From contig NZ_OY769915.1 in NCBI RefSeq assembly GCF_963669205.1, forward strand, positions 1,958,001-2,022,000: DNA of 64,000 bases, in the 5' to 3' direction. The position numbers and the translations under genes were made by a program. Source of the stretch: an uncultured Roseibium sp. GTDB taxonomy: Bacteria > Pseudomonadota > Alphaproteobacteria > Rhizobiales > Stappiaceae. Under the pieces are notes generated by a model that worked only from the letters and a program-made list of their open reading frames with translations, made no database searches and had not been told where the DNA came from. Every line of letters begins with the position of its first letter. Position 1 is the first letter of the stretch. Positions 25,386-33,352 of this stretch are shown here, in pieces.

Positions 25386-26114
25386 TCAGTTCCCTTCCAG
25401 GCGGTTCTCAAACAGGGTCGACCGGCGTCCGCGCAGGACGATGTCGAACTTGTAGGCAATCGTGTCGAGCGGGATGGTTGCGTTGAGATCCAGTTTTGCG
25501 GTGAGCTGCTCGATCGCGTCCGGATCGGGGATGGTGTTGACGATCGGACAGATCGGGATCAGGGGATCGCCCTCGAAATAGCATTGGGTGATGAGCCGCT
25601 GGCAGAACGCGGATCCGAAGACCGACACATGCACATGCGCCGGCCGCCAGTTGTTCACCCGGTTCCGCCACGGGTAGGCCCCCGGTTTCACGGTGCGGAA
25701 GTGATAATAGCCGTTTTCGTCCGTCAGCGTCCGGCCGCAGCCGCCGAAATTCGGGTCGATCGGGGCAAGGTAGGTGTCCTTCCGGTGCCGGTAGCGCCCG
25801 CCGGCATTGGCCTGCCAGATTTCAACCAGGGTGTTCGGCACCGGTCTGGCGTTTTCGTCGAGGACGCGTCCATGCAGGATGATACGTTCCCCGATCGCGC
25901 TTTCCCCCGGCTTGGCGTAGTTGTGCAGCAGATCCCTGTCCAGCGGATCGATATCGCTGTGTCCGAACACGGGGCCGGTGATTTCCGAGACCGTGTTCTC
26001 CAGGCTGATCAGGGCATATTGCGGCGATCGCGACACGGACGTCTTGTAGTCCGGCGTCAGGGCGGGCGGCTGGCGGTCCCGGTCGCGCTGGTGGTATTCA
26101 CCCGGTTTGAGCAT
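25386..26114 (-). CDS. pcaH: Protocatechuate 3,4-dioxygenase beta subunit
   Basis: The 242-residue catalytic subunit carries the ferric iron site: Y108 in GGRYRHRKD, Y147 in PGAYPWRN, and H160 and H162 in RPAHVHVSVFG. The N-terminal extension before the intradiol domain is usual for PcaH. It lies between pcaC (29-base gap) and pcaG (3-base gap). Together with pcaG it defines ortho cleavage of protocatechuate, the product of the upstream PobA. Confidence 0.95.
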   Translation of the reverse strand: MLKPGEYHQRDRDRQPPALTPDYKTSVSRSPQYALISLENTVSEITGPVFGHSDIDPLDRDLLHNYAKPGESAIGERIILHGRVLDENARPVPNTLVEIWQANAGGRYRHRKDTYLAPIDPNFGGCGRTLTDENGYYHFRTVKPGAYPWRNRVNNWRPAHVHVSVFGSAFCQRLITQCYFEGDPLIPICPIVNTIPDPDAIEQLTAKLDLNATIPLDTIAYKFDIVLRGRRSTLFENRLEGN

Positions 26115-26143
26115 CGGTTCCTCTCCTCAGGTGCCGGCGGAGC

Positions 26144-26521
26144 CTATTCGGCTTCCATTTCGGCATAGGTCTGTTTTGCAAGTTTAAGAGCCTGGTTCGC
26201 CCGCGGCACGCCGGCATAGATTGCCACGTGCTGAAAGGCCTCCAGGACATCCTGCTTGCTTGCTCCGGTGCGTTGCGTCGCCCGGATATGCATTGGAATT
26301 TCCTCGAAGTTACCCAGTGCCGCCAGCAGTGCAAGCGTGAGCATGGAGCGTTCGCGCGGGCTGATGCCGTCGGATGACCAGACGTTCCCCCAAGCGCTCT
26401 CGGTGATCAGGGTCTGAAACGGACGGTCCAGTTCCGTCTTGCAGCTTTCCGCGCGGTCGACATGGTCGTCACCCAGGACGGCGCGGCGCACGTCCATGCC
26501 GCGGTCATAGCGTTCCGACAT
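26144..26521 (-). CDS. pcaC: 4-carboxymuconolactone decarboxylase
   Basis: The 125-residue protein of the AhpD/CMD fold decarboxylates 4-carboxymuconolactone to beta-ketoadipate enol-lactone. The core segment RERSMLTLALLAALGNFEEIPMH and the following ATQRTGASKQDVLEAFQHVAIYAG are typical of PcaC rather than of peroxidase-like AhpD, whose CxxC is absent. It is encoded as a separate gene rather than fused to pcaD. The coding region overlaps the 3' end of pcaD by 17 bases, with an AAGGAGG site inside pcaD. Confidence 0.92.
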   Translation of the reverse strand: MSERYDRGMDVRRAVLGDDHVDRAESCKTELDRPFQTLITESAWGNVWSSDGISPRERSMLTLALLAALGNFEEIPMHIRATQRTGASKQDVLEAFQHVAIYAGVPRANQALKLAKQTYAEMEAE

Positions 26522-27305
26522 GGAGATCCTCCTTCAGAAAAGACATGAGATGGCCGGCATAGTCTTGCGGATGTTCCACGCAGGGCAGATGCCCGGCATC
26601 GGCGATCTCGACATACCGGCTGCCCGGAATGAGTTGCGTCGTCGCCCTGACGATCTCCGGCGGGCTTGCCAGGTCGTTTTCGCCGCCGATGCCGAGAACC
26701 GGCAAGGTGAGCTTTGACGTGGAAGCCGTGAGATCGCTCGCTGCGAGCGCTGCGCTGCAGCCCGTGTAGCCGTCCGCCGGCGTCCGGGTCATCATGTTGC
26801 GCCACAAGATGGCCTCATCCGTCCGGCGGAACGCTTCTCCAAACCAGCGTTGAAGGACCGCGTCCGCAATTGCTTCCATGCCGCCCGCGTGAATGCGCTC
26901 GATCCGTTCTTCCCACATTTGCGTGGTTCCCATTTTTGCCGCGCTGTTGGAAAGAACCAGGCCTTTGACCAGGTCCGGCCGGCGGCTGGCCAGGAGTTGC
27001 CCGATGCAGCCGCCAATGGAAAGACCCACGAAAATACAGCGCGTTACCCCGATCTGCTGCAAAAACTCTTCCGCGTCTTCACAAAGTGCTTCCATCGAAT
27101 AGGGCGGTTTCGGACACGAGGAAAGACCATGGCCTCTCTTGTCGAAACGGATCAGGCGCAGGTCCGAGGCCGGCAATAGCGGGATGATCTTGTCCCAGAG
27201 GCGCAGATCGGTTCCCAGGGAATTGGCAAAGACGACCGGCATGCCGGCCGGATCGCCGTCTTCCCGCCAGTGAAGATCAACACATTTGAGCCGCGCGATA
27301 TTCAT
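26505..27305 (-). CDS. pcaD: 3-oxoadipate enol-lactonase
   Basis: The 266-residue alpha/beta-hydrolase opens beta-ketoadipate enol-lactone to beta-ketoadipate. The nucleophile elbow is FVGLSIGGCIG, the oxyanion region is NSLGTDLRLW, and the late histidine is in DAGHLPCVEHP. The start MNIARLKC at 27305 shares one base with the pobA stop (TGATG), indicating translational coupling. An in-frame start further upstream would lie inside pobA and is not preferred. Confidence 0.92.
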   Translation of the reverse strand: MNIARLKCVDLHWREDGDPAGMPVVFANSLGTDLRLWDKIIPLLPASDLRLIRFDKRGHGLSSCPKPPYSMEALCEDAEEFLQQIGVTRCIFVGLSIGGCIGQLLASRRPDLVKGLVLSNSAAKMGTTQMWEERIERIHAGGMEAIADAVLQRWFGEAFRRTDEAILWRNMMTRTPADGYTGCSAALAASDLTASTSKLTLPVLGIGGENDLASPPEIVRATTQLIPGSRYVEIADAGHLPCVEHPQDYAGHLMSFLKEDLHVGTL

Positions 27306-28474
27306 CAGTAGGGCAATCCCACATAGTTCTGCGCAAACCATCTCTGCGCGATTTCGTTGTAGTGAAGGGACTCGATTTCCGCCCGTTGCATCTTCAGGTC
27401 AAACGGCGTCTGGTCCGGAAAACGGTGAAGCAGATTGGTCGTCGCCCAGCTGAAGCGCTCCGCCTTCCAGACCCGCGCCAGCGCCTTCTCCGAGTAGCGC
27501 TCTATGCCCTCGTCTTCGTTGTCCCGGTAATGCCGGACCAGGGCTTCGTAGAGATAGTGCACGTCCGATGCGGCAGTGTTCAGGCCCTTTGCCCCGGTCG
27601 GTGGCACGATATGGGCAGCATCGCCGCACAGGAACAGGCGTCCCCATCGCATCGGTTCCGTCACGAATGAGCGCAGCGGTGCGATCGACTTCTCGATGGA
27701 AGGCCCGGTGACGAGCTTTTCCGCAATCGCTTCCGGCAGACGGCGTTTCAACTCGTCCCAGAAGGCGTCATCGCTCCAGTTCCCGGCCTTGTCGGTGAGT
27801 TCGCACTGGACATAGTAGCGCGACAGGTTCTCGTTTCGCATGGAACAGAGCGCAAATCCCCGTGTGGAATTGGCGTAAATCAGCTCCTCGTGGACGGGCG
27901 GCGTCTCGGACAGGATACCGAGCCAGCCGAACGGAAAGATCTTTTCATATTCCCTGCGCACCGTCTCGGGAATCGTTTTCCGGCTGACGCCATGGAACCC
28001 GTCGCAGCCGGCGACGAAATCGCAGTCAAGGCGCTGCTCCGCGCCGTTCGCGTGAAACGTGACATAAGGCGTGTCGCGGTCCGCGTCGCAAATCCGCACG
28101 TTCTCAACTTCGAAAATCGTCTTCGCACCAACCGCCGCCCGCGCATCGTAAAGATCGTGCGTCACTTCCGTCTGGCCGTAGACAATGACGTTTTGTCCGA
28201 TCAGCTCCTGAAAATTGATGTCGAACATCTCGTTTTCGTAGGATATGCACGTTCCGTGATGAACGAAACACTCGCGGTCCATGCGCTCCGCCACGCCCGC
28301 GTCGCGCATCATGTTGACCAGTCCGGTTTCTAGGATGCCGGCCCGGATGCGCGCAAGAACGTACTCCCGCGTTTTCCGCTCGAGAATGACCGTCTCGATG
28401 CCGTGCTTGTGGAGCAGCTGTCCGAGCAGTAGACCGGACGGCCCGCCGCCTACGATGACAACCTGAGTGCGCAT
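27305..28474 (-). CDS. pobA: 4-hydroxybenzoate 3-monooxygenase
   Basis: The 389-residue flavoprotein hydroxylates 4-hydroxybenzoate to protocatechuate using FAD and NAD(P)H. The N-terminal dinucleotide motif is VVIVGGGPSGLLLGQLLH, and the second FAD motif is LFLCGDAAHIVPPTGAKGLN. The start at 28474 follows an AGAGGAGGAAAG ribosome site. pobA heads the operon and supplies the substrate for PcaGH directly. In many bacteria pobA is controlled separately by PobR; here it appears to be part of the PcaQ-controlled unit. Confidence 0.94.
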   Translation of the reverse strand: MRTQVVIVGGGPSGLLLGQLLHKHGIETVILERKTREYVLARIRAGILETGLVNMMRDAGVAERMDRECFVHHGTCISYENEMFDINFQELIGQNVIVYGQTEVTHDLYDARAAVGAKTIFEVENVRICDADRDTPYVTFHANGAEQRLDCDFVAGCDGFHGVSRKTIPETVRREYEKIFPFGWLGILSETPPVHEELIYANSTRGFALCSMRNENLSRYYVQCELTDKAGNWSDDAFWDELKRRLPEAIAEKLVTGPSIEKSIAPLRSFVTEPMRWGRLFLCGDAAHIVPPTGAKGLNTAASDVHYLYEALVRHYRDNEDEGIERYSEKALARVWKAERFSWATTNLLHRFPDQTPFDLKMQRAEIESLHYNEIAQRWFAQNYVGLPY

Positions 28475-28545
28475 GCTTTCCTCCTCTGTTCCTCCTATAT
28501 TGAATGTCCGAAATTGAGAAGTAAAATGAGATAACAAGCCTTTTT

Positions 28546-28563
28546 GTTTCTCGAATCGGAAAC
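28546..28563. promoter_or_regulatory. Palindrome at the pcaQ start, candidate PcaQ operator
   Basis: GTTTC-N8-GAAAC, 3 bases before the pcaQ ATG and about 75 bases from the divergent pobA start. It overlaps the weak pcaQ ribosome-site region, so binding here would lower pcaQ expression. A matching site with the same flanks lies at 19341-19358 before the TRAP operon. It does not match the ATAACC-N4-GGTTAA PcaQ site reported for rhizobia. Confidence 0.5.
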
Positions 28564-28566
28564 TAA

Positions 28567-29487
28567 ATGATCGATCGCCGCATCAAGTTCCGCCACATCC
28601 AGTGTTTCGTGGAGATTGCGCATGAGCGCAGCCTGAAGCTGGCCGCCGACAAGCTGTCGCTCACCCAACCGGCCATATCCAAGACGCTGAAGGAGCTGGA
28701 GGAAATCATCGGCGCGTCGCTCATGACGCGGAACAGGGCCGGCATCGCGCTGACCAAGCAGGGAAAAGTCTTTCTGCATTTCGCCCAGATCTCGCTCGCG
28801 AGCCTTCAGCAGGGTCTGGATGGCGTCGAGAAGGAGGGCGAGCAGGCGCGTGCCACCTTGAAGGTGGGGGCCTTGCCAAGCGTTGCCGCAAGCTTCATTC
28901 CGCCGCTGATCCGCGAGTTCACCGAACTCGCACCGAATGTCCTGGTCAAGATCATGGACGGGCCGCACGGCTTTCTCATTGAGAGACTGAAACTGGGTGA
29001 GCTTGATCTGGTGATCGGGCGCCTGGGCAGGCCGGATTCGATGGAAGGCGTCTCCTTCACACAGCTCTACTCCGAGCGGGTGGACCTTGTCGTGCGCAAG
29101 GGGCACCCGCTGCTTGAGAACCCGGATGTGAAGCGCATCGTCGACTGGCCCGTGATCTATCCACCGGAAGGGGCTGCAATCCGCCCACTGGTCGAACGCT
29201 TCATGATTGCAAACGGTGTTGGCGAAATCCCGCACCGGATTGAGAGCGTTTCGGGCGCGTTCGGGCGGCTCTACACCCGTCAGACCGACGCCGTCTGGAT
29301 CATTTCGTCCGGTGTGGTTCAGACCGAGACCGAGGACGGTTCTCTGGTCCGTCTGCCCTTCGACAGCGATATCACCAAGGGGCCGGTAGGCCTCATGACC
29401 CGGCCGAATGCGCCGCAAACGCCGGAGGTGCAGATTTTCATGCTCGCGGTGCAAACGGTCATCAAGGAACTGTCCCTGTCGTCGTGA
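28567..29487 (+). CDS. pcaQ: LysR-family activator of protocatechuate genes
   Basis: The 306-residue LysR regulator has an N-terminal winged helix (HIQCFVEIAHERSLKLAADKLSLTQPAISKTLKELEEIIGASL) and a two-lobed effector domain. Segments such as LKVGALPSVAASFIPPLI and LDLVIGRLGRPDSMEGV resemble PcaQ of Agrobacterium and Sinorhizobium. Those proteins activate the pca operon in response to beta-carboxymuconate-type intermediates. It is divergent from pobA-pca, the usual place for pcaQ. GbpR/CbbR-type regulators look similar, but context decides. Confidence 0.9.
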   Translation: MIDRRIKFRHIQCFVEIAHERSLKLAADKLSLTQPAISKTLKELEEIIGASLMTRNRAGIALTKQGKVFLHFAQISLASLQQGLDGVEKEGEQARATLKVGALPSVAASFIPPLIREFTELAPNVLVKIMDGPHGFLIERLKLGELDLVIGRLGRPDSMEGVSFTQLYSERVDLVVRKGHPLLENPDVKRIVDWPVIYPPEGAAIRPLVERFMIANGVGEIPHRIESVSGAFGRLYTRQTDAVWIISSGVVQTETEDGSLVRLPFDSDITKGPVGLMTRPNAPQTPEVQIFMLAVQTVIKELSLSS

Positions 29488-29704
29488 ACCGGCGTTCGGG
29501 TGGCGGCGCGCCGGCCGAACTCGAAGGGAAACGCGGAGTGCGCCGGGAACTTGCGAAGCGACTTCACGAAACCGTGAGCCCTGTTGCCGCACGTTCTGTT
29601 GGCCCGGTCTCGGAAATCGACACAATCGCACTATATCTGTGCTCTGAAACCGGACCGCCGTGCAGAAGCAGGCGGTGCATTTTCTGTCCGATAGGAGACC
29701 ACAG

Positions 29705-30193
29705 ATGACCAACGACCTGTTCACCCGCCGGAAGCTGCTTGCCGCAGGTAGCGCTGTTGCGGTGACCGGGATGTCCGGCCTCGTTATTCCTGCCCGTGCC
29801 CAGGGCTTCGCGCCGACACGGTCGATGCGCGGCGGGTCCAACAACTATCGCCCGGGCGCACCGATCGTCGACCGGATCGGCGGGGGCGGTTTCTGGATGT
29901 CCGGAACGGTGCGCCGCGCCGGTGACGGAGCACCGCTTGCCGGTCAGCGTATCCAGATCTGGGCGCACACGACCGAGGGGCATGAGCGCGATCAACGCTC
30001 GCACGGGGCGACCCTGACCGACGAAAACGGCGTGTTCCGCCTCGAAATGCCCCAGATCGTTCCGGCGTTCGGACAGGCCCATGCTCATCTGGCCTATGAC
30101 AGCGACGAGTTCGAGACCGTGTTTCTGAGACCCGTCATGCCGAGCGCGAAAGACACCAGTCTCGAAGCACATTTCGTGCTTCAGCCTGCCTGA
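29705..30193 (+). CDS. Tat-exported intradiol-dioxygenase-like protein with a histidine-rich site
   Basis: The 162-residue protein begins with a twin-arginine-like leader (FTRRKLLAAGSAVAV, then IPARA/QG as a likely cleavage site near residue 32). It has an intradiol-dioxygenase-like beta domain: VRRAGDGAPLAGQRIQIWAHTTEG resembles the VEIWQANAGG part of PcaH, and AHAHLAY resembles RPAHVHVS. The two iron-binding histidines are kept as H126 and H128. The two tyrosine ligands are absent, while H88, H93 and H100 appear in the loop where the first tyrosine would be. This suggests a metal site of different chemistry in the periplasm. The ATG at 29705 follows TAGGAG. A ferric-reductase-like membrane protein gene starts 22 bases later. 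Function unknown. Confidence 0.7.
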   Translation: MTNDLFTRRKLLAAGSAVAVTGMSGLVIPARAQGFAPTRSMRGGSNNYRPGAPIVDRIGGGGFWMSGTVRRAGDGAPLAGQRIQIWAHTTEGHERDQRSHGATLTDENGVFRLEMPQIVPAFGQAHAHLAYDSDEFETVFLRPVMPSAKDTSLEAHFVLQPA

Positions 30194-30215
30194 TCGATCG
30201 GGAACTCGAAGCTCG

Positions 30216-30824
30216 ATGCGGCTGCGCGCGATCCTGATCTGGATTGCCCTTGCAGGGATCGTTCTTGTCCCGCTTGTGGCGGCGGCGCAAAGTCCGCTGC
30301 TTCAATGGCGTCAGCCGGTCTATATCGCCGCCGGGTTCGCGGGCATCGTTGCGCTCGTTCTTCTGCTCCTCCAGCCGCTGCTGGCCGGCGGTTACCTGCC
30401 CGGACTATCTGCACCGCGCGGCCGTGTCCTTCACCGCTGGACGGGTGCCGTCCTGGTTCTGGTGGTGATCGTCCATGTTGCCGGCCTGTGGATCACCAGC
30501 CCGCCGGATGTCGTTGACGCCTTGCTGTTCCGCTCACCGACACCGTTTTCCGTATGGGGCGTGCTCGCGATGTGGGCCGTTTTCCTCAGTGCGCTCCTCG
30601 CGCTGTTTCGCCGGAAGCTGCGGTTGCGGCCGCGCACATGGCGCTTGGCCCATACGGCGTTCGCTTTCGTGATCGTTGCCGGCACGGTGATCCATGCGCT
30701 TTTGATCGAAGGCACGATGGAGACGACGAGCAAGGTCGCGCTTTGCACCCTCACCATAGTGGCATTTCTCAAGGTTGTTGCCGACCTGAAGCTCTTTCCG
30801 CTTCGTCTTAAACGAAGTGTTTGA
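30216..30824 (+). CDS. Ferric-reductase-like transmembrane b-type cytochrome
   Basis: The 202-residue protein has about six membrane helices and the heme-binding pattern of the ferric reductase/NOX/MsrQ superfamily. H73 (LHRWTG) and H87 (IVHVAG) are spaced H-X13-H, and so are H146 (LAHTAF) and H160 (VIHALL). No flavin or NADPH domain follows, so, as with MsrQ, electrons must come from a partner. It probably passes electrons across the membrane to the Tat-exported protein encoded just upstream, by analogy with the MsrP-MsrQ pair. The gene ends in a convergent arrangement with an M20 peptidase. Confidence 0.75.
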   Translation: MRLRAILIWIALAGIVLVPLVAAAQSPLLQWRQPVYIAAGFAGIVALVLLLLQPLLAGGYLPGLSAPRGRVLHRWTGAVLVLVVIVHVAGLWITSPPDVVDALLFRSPTPFSVWGVLAMWAVFLSALLALFRRKLRLRPRTWRLAHTAFAFVIVAGTVIHALLIEGTMETTSKVALCTLTIVAFLKVVADLKLFPLRLKRSV

Positions 30825-30860
30825 AGCAGCGCGCGCGGCGGCGGTCCGCGCCGCGGATGG

Positions 30861-32255
30861 TCACGGGAAGCCGTCGCCGAGATCCCAGAAGAGACCGGTC
30901 ATCATCTCGAGCCCTTCCTTCATCAGGTGCGGCAGGACATGCTCGTCGGGAGCGTGCTGGGAGCAGCCGGTATAGCTGTGCGGAACCCACAGCGTCGGCA
31001 TCCCGATGATGTTGAGAAACACGCCGTTGGGCAGGGAACCGCCTGCATTGGGAATGACCGTGACCGGTTTCCCGGTCGTACGCTCCATGGAATTGACCGC
31101 CCAGCCGACGGCCGGGTGTTCCGGGTCCAGTCGCGAAGCGCGCAGCATGAACATCCGGGCCGGTTCCACGGTGATGCCTTCAAATCCCTCGTCTTCAAGA
31201 TGCTTGCGGATCAGGGGCAGAAAGGTATCCGGATCGGTATCGACAACAAAGCGGATCTGGCAGATGGCTTCCGCGAAGGGCGGGACGGCGTTTTGAGGGC
31301 TTTCCGGATCGCCCGTGATGAAAGACAGAACTTCGAACGTGTTCCAGCCGAACACTTTCTCGGCGCTGCTGAGCCCCGGTTCGCCCCACCACGGATCGAT
31401 CTCGGGATCGCCGGGGCCGGAACTGACCGCGATGTTGCCGAGCGCCTCGCGGACGGAATTCTTGATCCGGTCCGGTTTCAGGCCGGGGTGCAGGATCTGG
31501 CCGTTCCGGCTGACCAGGGTGGTGAGCGCATGCATCAGCACGATCGCCGGATTCGCGAGCAGTCCGCCCCAGTTCCCGGAATGGTGGCCGCCCTCGCGAT
31601 ACTCCAGCCGAAAGCGGATATTCAGACCGCCGCGCGTGCCCAGCTTGATATCGGGGCCGTCGGTTGAAAAGCGCGGTCCGTCGGAAGCGATCAGGAGGTC
31701 AGCCGCCAGCATGTCACGGTTTTCCCGGCAGAAATCGGACAGTCCTGCAGATCCCATTTCCTCTGCGGTCTCGATCAGGAACGTGACGTTGTATCCAAGA
31801 TGGCCGCGCGTTTCGATGACGTGGCGCATGGCTTCCATGTTGATGGCATGCTGGGACTTGTTGTCGGCAGTGCCGCGGCCGTACCAACGCTCGCCGGTTG
31901 CGGTTTCGGCGACATCAAGCGTCCACGGATCGCGATCCTCGCTCCAGCGCCCTTCCTCTCCGGGCACGGTGTCTCCGTGACCGTAACAGAACAGGGTGGG
32001 CAGAGCCGGGTCCTCTATGCGCTTTGCCACCAGAAAGGGGGCACGTTCGAGGGCCGGATTGGGATGGATCTCGACGCCGAACCCCATTGCTTGGAAACGC
32101 GCGCGCATCAGGTCCAGATACCGCAAGACATCGAGCCGATGGTCTTCCTCGCGGCTGGAAGTCGGGATCGCCACCTGCTCGGCGAGGTCGGCCTTGAACC
32201 CTCCCTCGTCAAAATAGGTCGCCGCCGCTTCGATCGCGGCCTCACGTGTTGGCAT
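30861..32255 (-). CDS. M20-family metallopeptidase (dipeptidase-like)
   Basis: The 464-residue cytoplasmic zinc hydrolase belongs to the M20 family. Metal and catalytic residues are visible: H93 and D95 in CYGHGDTVPG, bridging D131 in YGRGTADNKSQH, and the E165/E166 pair in ETAEEMGS. The late ligand histidine is in TGCSQHAPDEHV. A dimerisation lid domain is present in the middle (LGTRGGLNIRFRLEYREGGHHSGNWGG). Members hydrolyse dipeptides, N-acyl amino acids or similar amides. It is 90 bases downstream of the aspartoacylase-like gene and probably co-transcribed. Substrate unknown. Confidence 0.87.
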   Translation of the reverse strand: MPTREAAIEAAATYFDEGGFKADLAEQVAIPTSSREEDHRLDVLRYLDLMRARFQAMGFGVEIHPNPALERAPFLVAKRIEDPALPTLFCYGHGDTVPGEEGRWSEDRDPWTLDVAETATGERWYGRGTADNKSQHAINMEAMRHVIETRGHLGYNVTFLIETAEEMGSAGLSDFCRENRDMLAADLLIASDGPRFSTDGPDIKLGTRGGLNIRFRLEYREGGHHSGNWGGLLANPAIVLMHALTTLVSRNGQILHPGLKPDRIKNSVREALGNIAVSSGPGDPEIDPWWGEPGLSSAEKVFGWNTFEVLSFITGDPESPQNAVPPFAEAICQIRFVVDTDPDTFLPLIRKHLEDEGFEGITVEPARMFMLRASRLDPEHPAVGWAVNSMERTTGKPVTVIPNAGGSLPNGVFLNIIGMPTLWVPHSYTGCSQHAPDEHVLPHLMKEGLEMMTGLFWDLGDGFP

Positions 32256-32345
32256 TATCGGATCCCTTGTGATGTGGTGAAGATTTGAATGATCCTGCTG
32301 GCAGGCAAAGGAAGGAACTGAGACTGAAGGACAGCGACTATGGGA

Positions 32346-33305
32346 TCACGGATCACGCCGCGCAAGTCTGACGGCCGTCTGTCCGCGCCAGAGACGCTTT
32401 GACGGCATGACGAGCATGAGATTGTCCTCCGGCGTGCACACGGGTTCGCCGCCGTCATATCCCAGCACGGTTCCGTTGTCGGTGATGACTTCACCACCTG
32501 AAAACGGTCTTTCAAAAACGAATTCCTCGTTCTTGATGGTGATCGCCTTGATGACCGTGTAGGCCGTTTGCAGCGTCGAAGGGGACTCAAATTCACTCAG
32601 AATGTCTTGTGGAAGAGTACCTGTCGCCACGAGAAACCGTGCCGCGGATTCCCTGGCAAGAAGACTGGCGGAAGCCTCCCAGTGCTGGCCGCATTCGATC
32701 AGCAGCGCCGTTTGCGTGGCATCTGGATCATCGAAGGCGCCGTAGTCCCGCATGCGCCGGCCCGCCGCGTGACCCGCATCCCCGATAATCCGTTCCGGCA
32801 CGCCGACGGCAGCCGCCAGGGCCTTGGCCCGTGCATGGCGGCCCGACATCATGAGCGGGGGCGCCAAGTGCTGCATGCTGTGAAGGTCCAGAAGAAAGTC
32901 GATGCCTTCCAGGGCAGGGCGGACTTCGCGCGCGCGGCGAAGCTCGACGCTGTCGCGGTCTCCTTCAAGCACGTCCTTGTCCCAGACACGGTTGAAGTCC
33001 TCGTCGATCCATCGTGTCGCATTCGGGTCCCCGGGATCGAACGCCTCGTAGGCGGCTATGTTCATGAAAGCCATCGTCAGCGATCCCGCCACGGGCCGCG
33101 TGTCTCGCTGCATCAGCCAGTCAAGCGCGATCGCACCGCAGGGCTCGTTGCCATGGACGATCGCGCTGAGCATCACATTCGGCCCCGGAGCACCGCTCTC
33201 GAAACGCCAGACATAGGGAATGCCGGTATTGCCGGTCTTGTAAGGGGACAGATCGGGCGGGGTCAGTTCAACCTTGTATTCGTTCGGAATGTTGATTTCG
33301 GCCAT
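32346..33305 (-). CDS. Succinylglutamate desuccinylase/aspartoacylase-family protein
   Basis: The 319-residue zinc carboxypeptidase-fold protein has ligands H51 and E54 in IVHGNEPCG and H142 in LLDLHSMQHL. A later ALLIECGQHWEASA carries the likely catalytic glutamate. AstE removes succinate from succinylglutamate and AspA removes acetate from acetylaspartate; this branch is less well defined. It is divergent from the M81 peptidase gene across 47 bases and followed by the M20 peptidase. The three hydrolases may act in turn on an acylated peptide or amide. The call is at family level. Confidence 0.82.
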   Translation of the reverse strand: MAEINIPNEYKVELTPPDLSPYKTGNTGIPYVWRFESGAPGPNVMLSAIVHGNEPCGAIALDWLMQRDTRPVAGSLTMAFMNIAAYEAFDPGDPNATRWIDEDFNRVWDKDVLEGDRDSVELRRAREVRPALEGIDFLLDLHSMQHLAPPLMMSGRHARAKALAAAVGVPERIIGDAGHAAGRRMRDYGAFDDPDATQTALLIECGQHWEASASLLARESAARFLVATGTLPQDILSEFESPSTLQTAYTVIKAITIKNEEFVFERPFSGGEVITDNGTVLGYDGGEPVCTPEDNLMLVMPSKRLWRGQTAVRLARRDP

Positions 33306-33352
33306 CGGATCGTGCTCCTTTTGCGATGATAATCATACGCGGAGGAATTTCG

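Noticed and set aside
24618..26168. 516-codon plus-strand frame across pcaG/pcaH
   Set aside because: Antisense shadow of the protocatechuate dioxygenase genes, whose iron ligands are visible.
29705..30193. True intradiol dioxygenase
   Set aside because: Both tyrosine iron ligands are missing and the protein has a Tat leader; only the fold resemblance is claimed.
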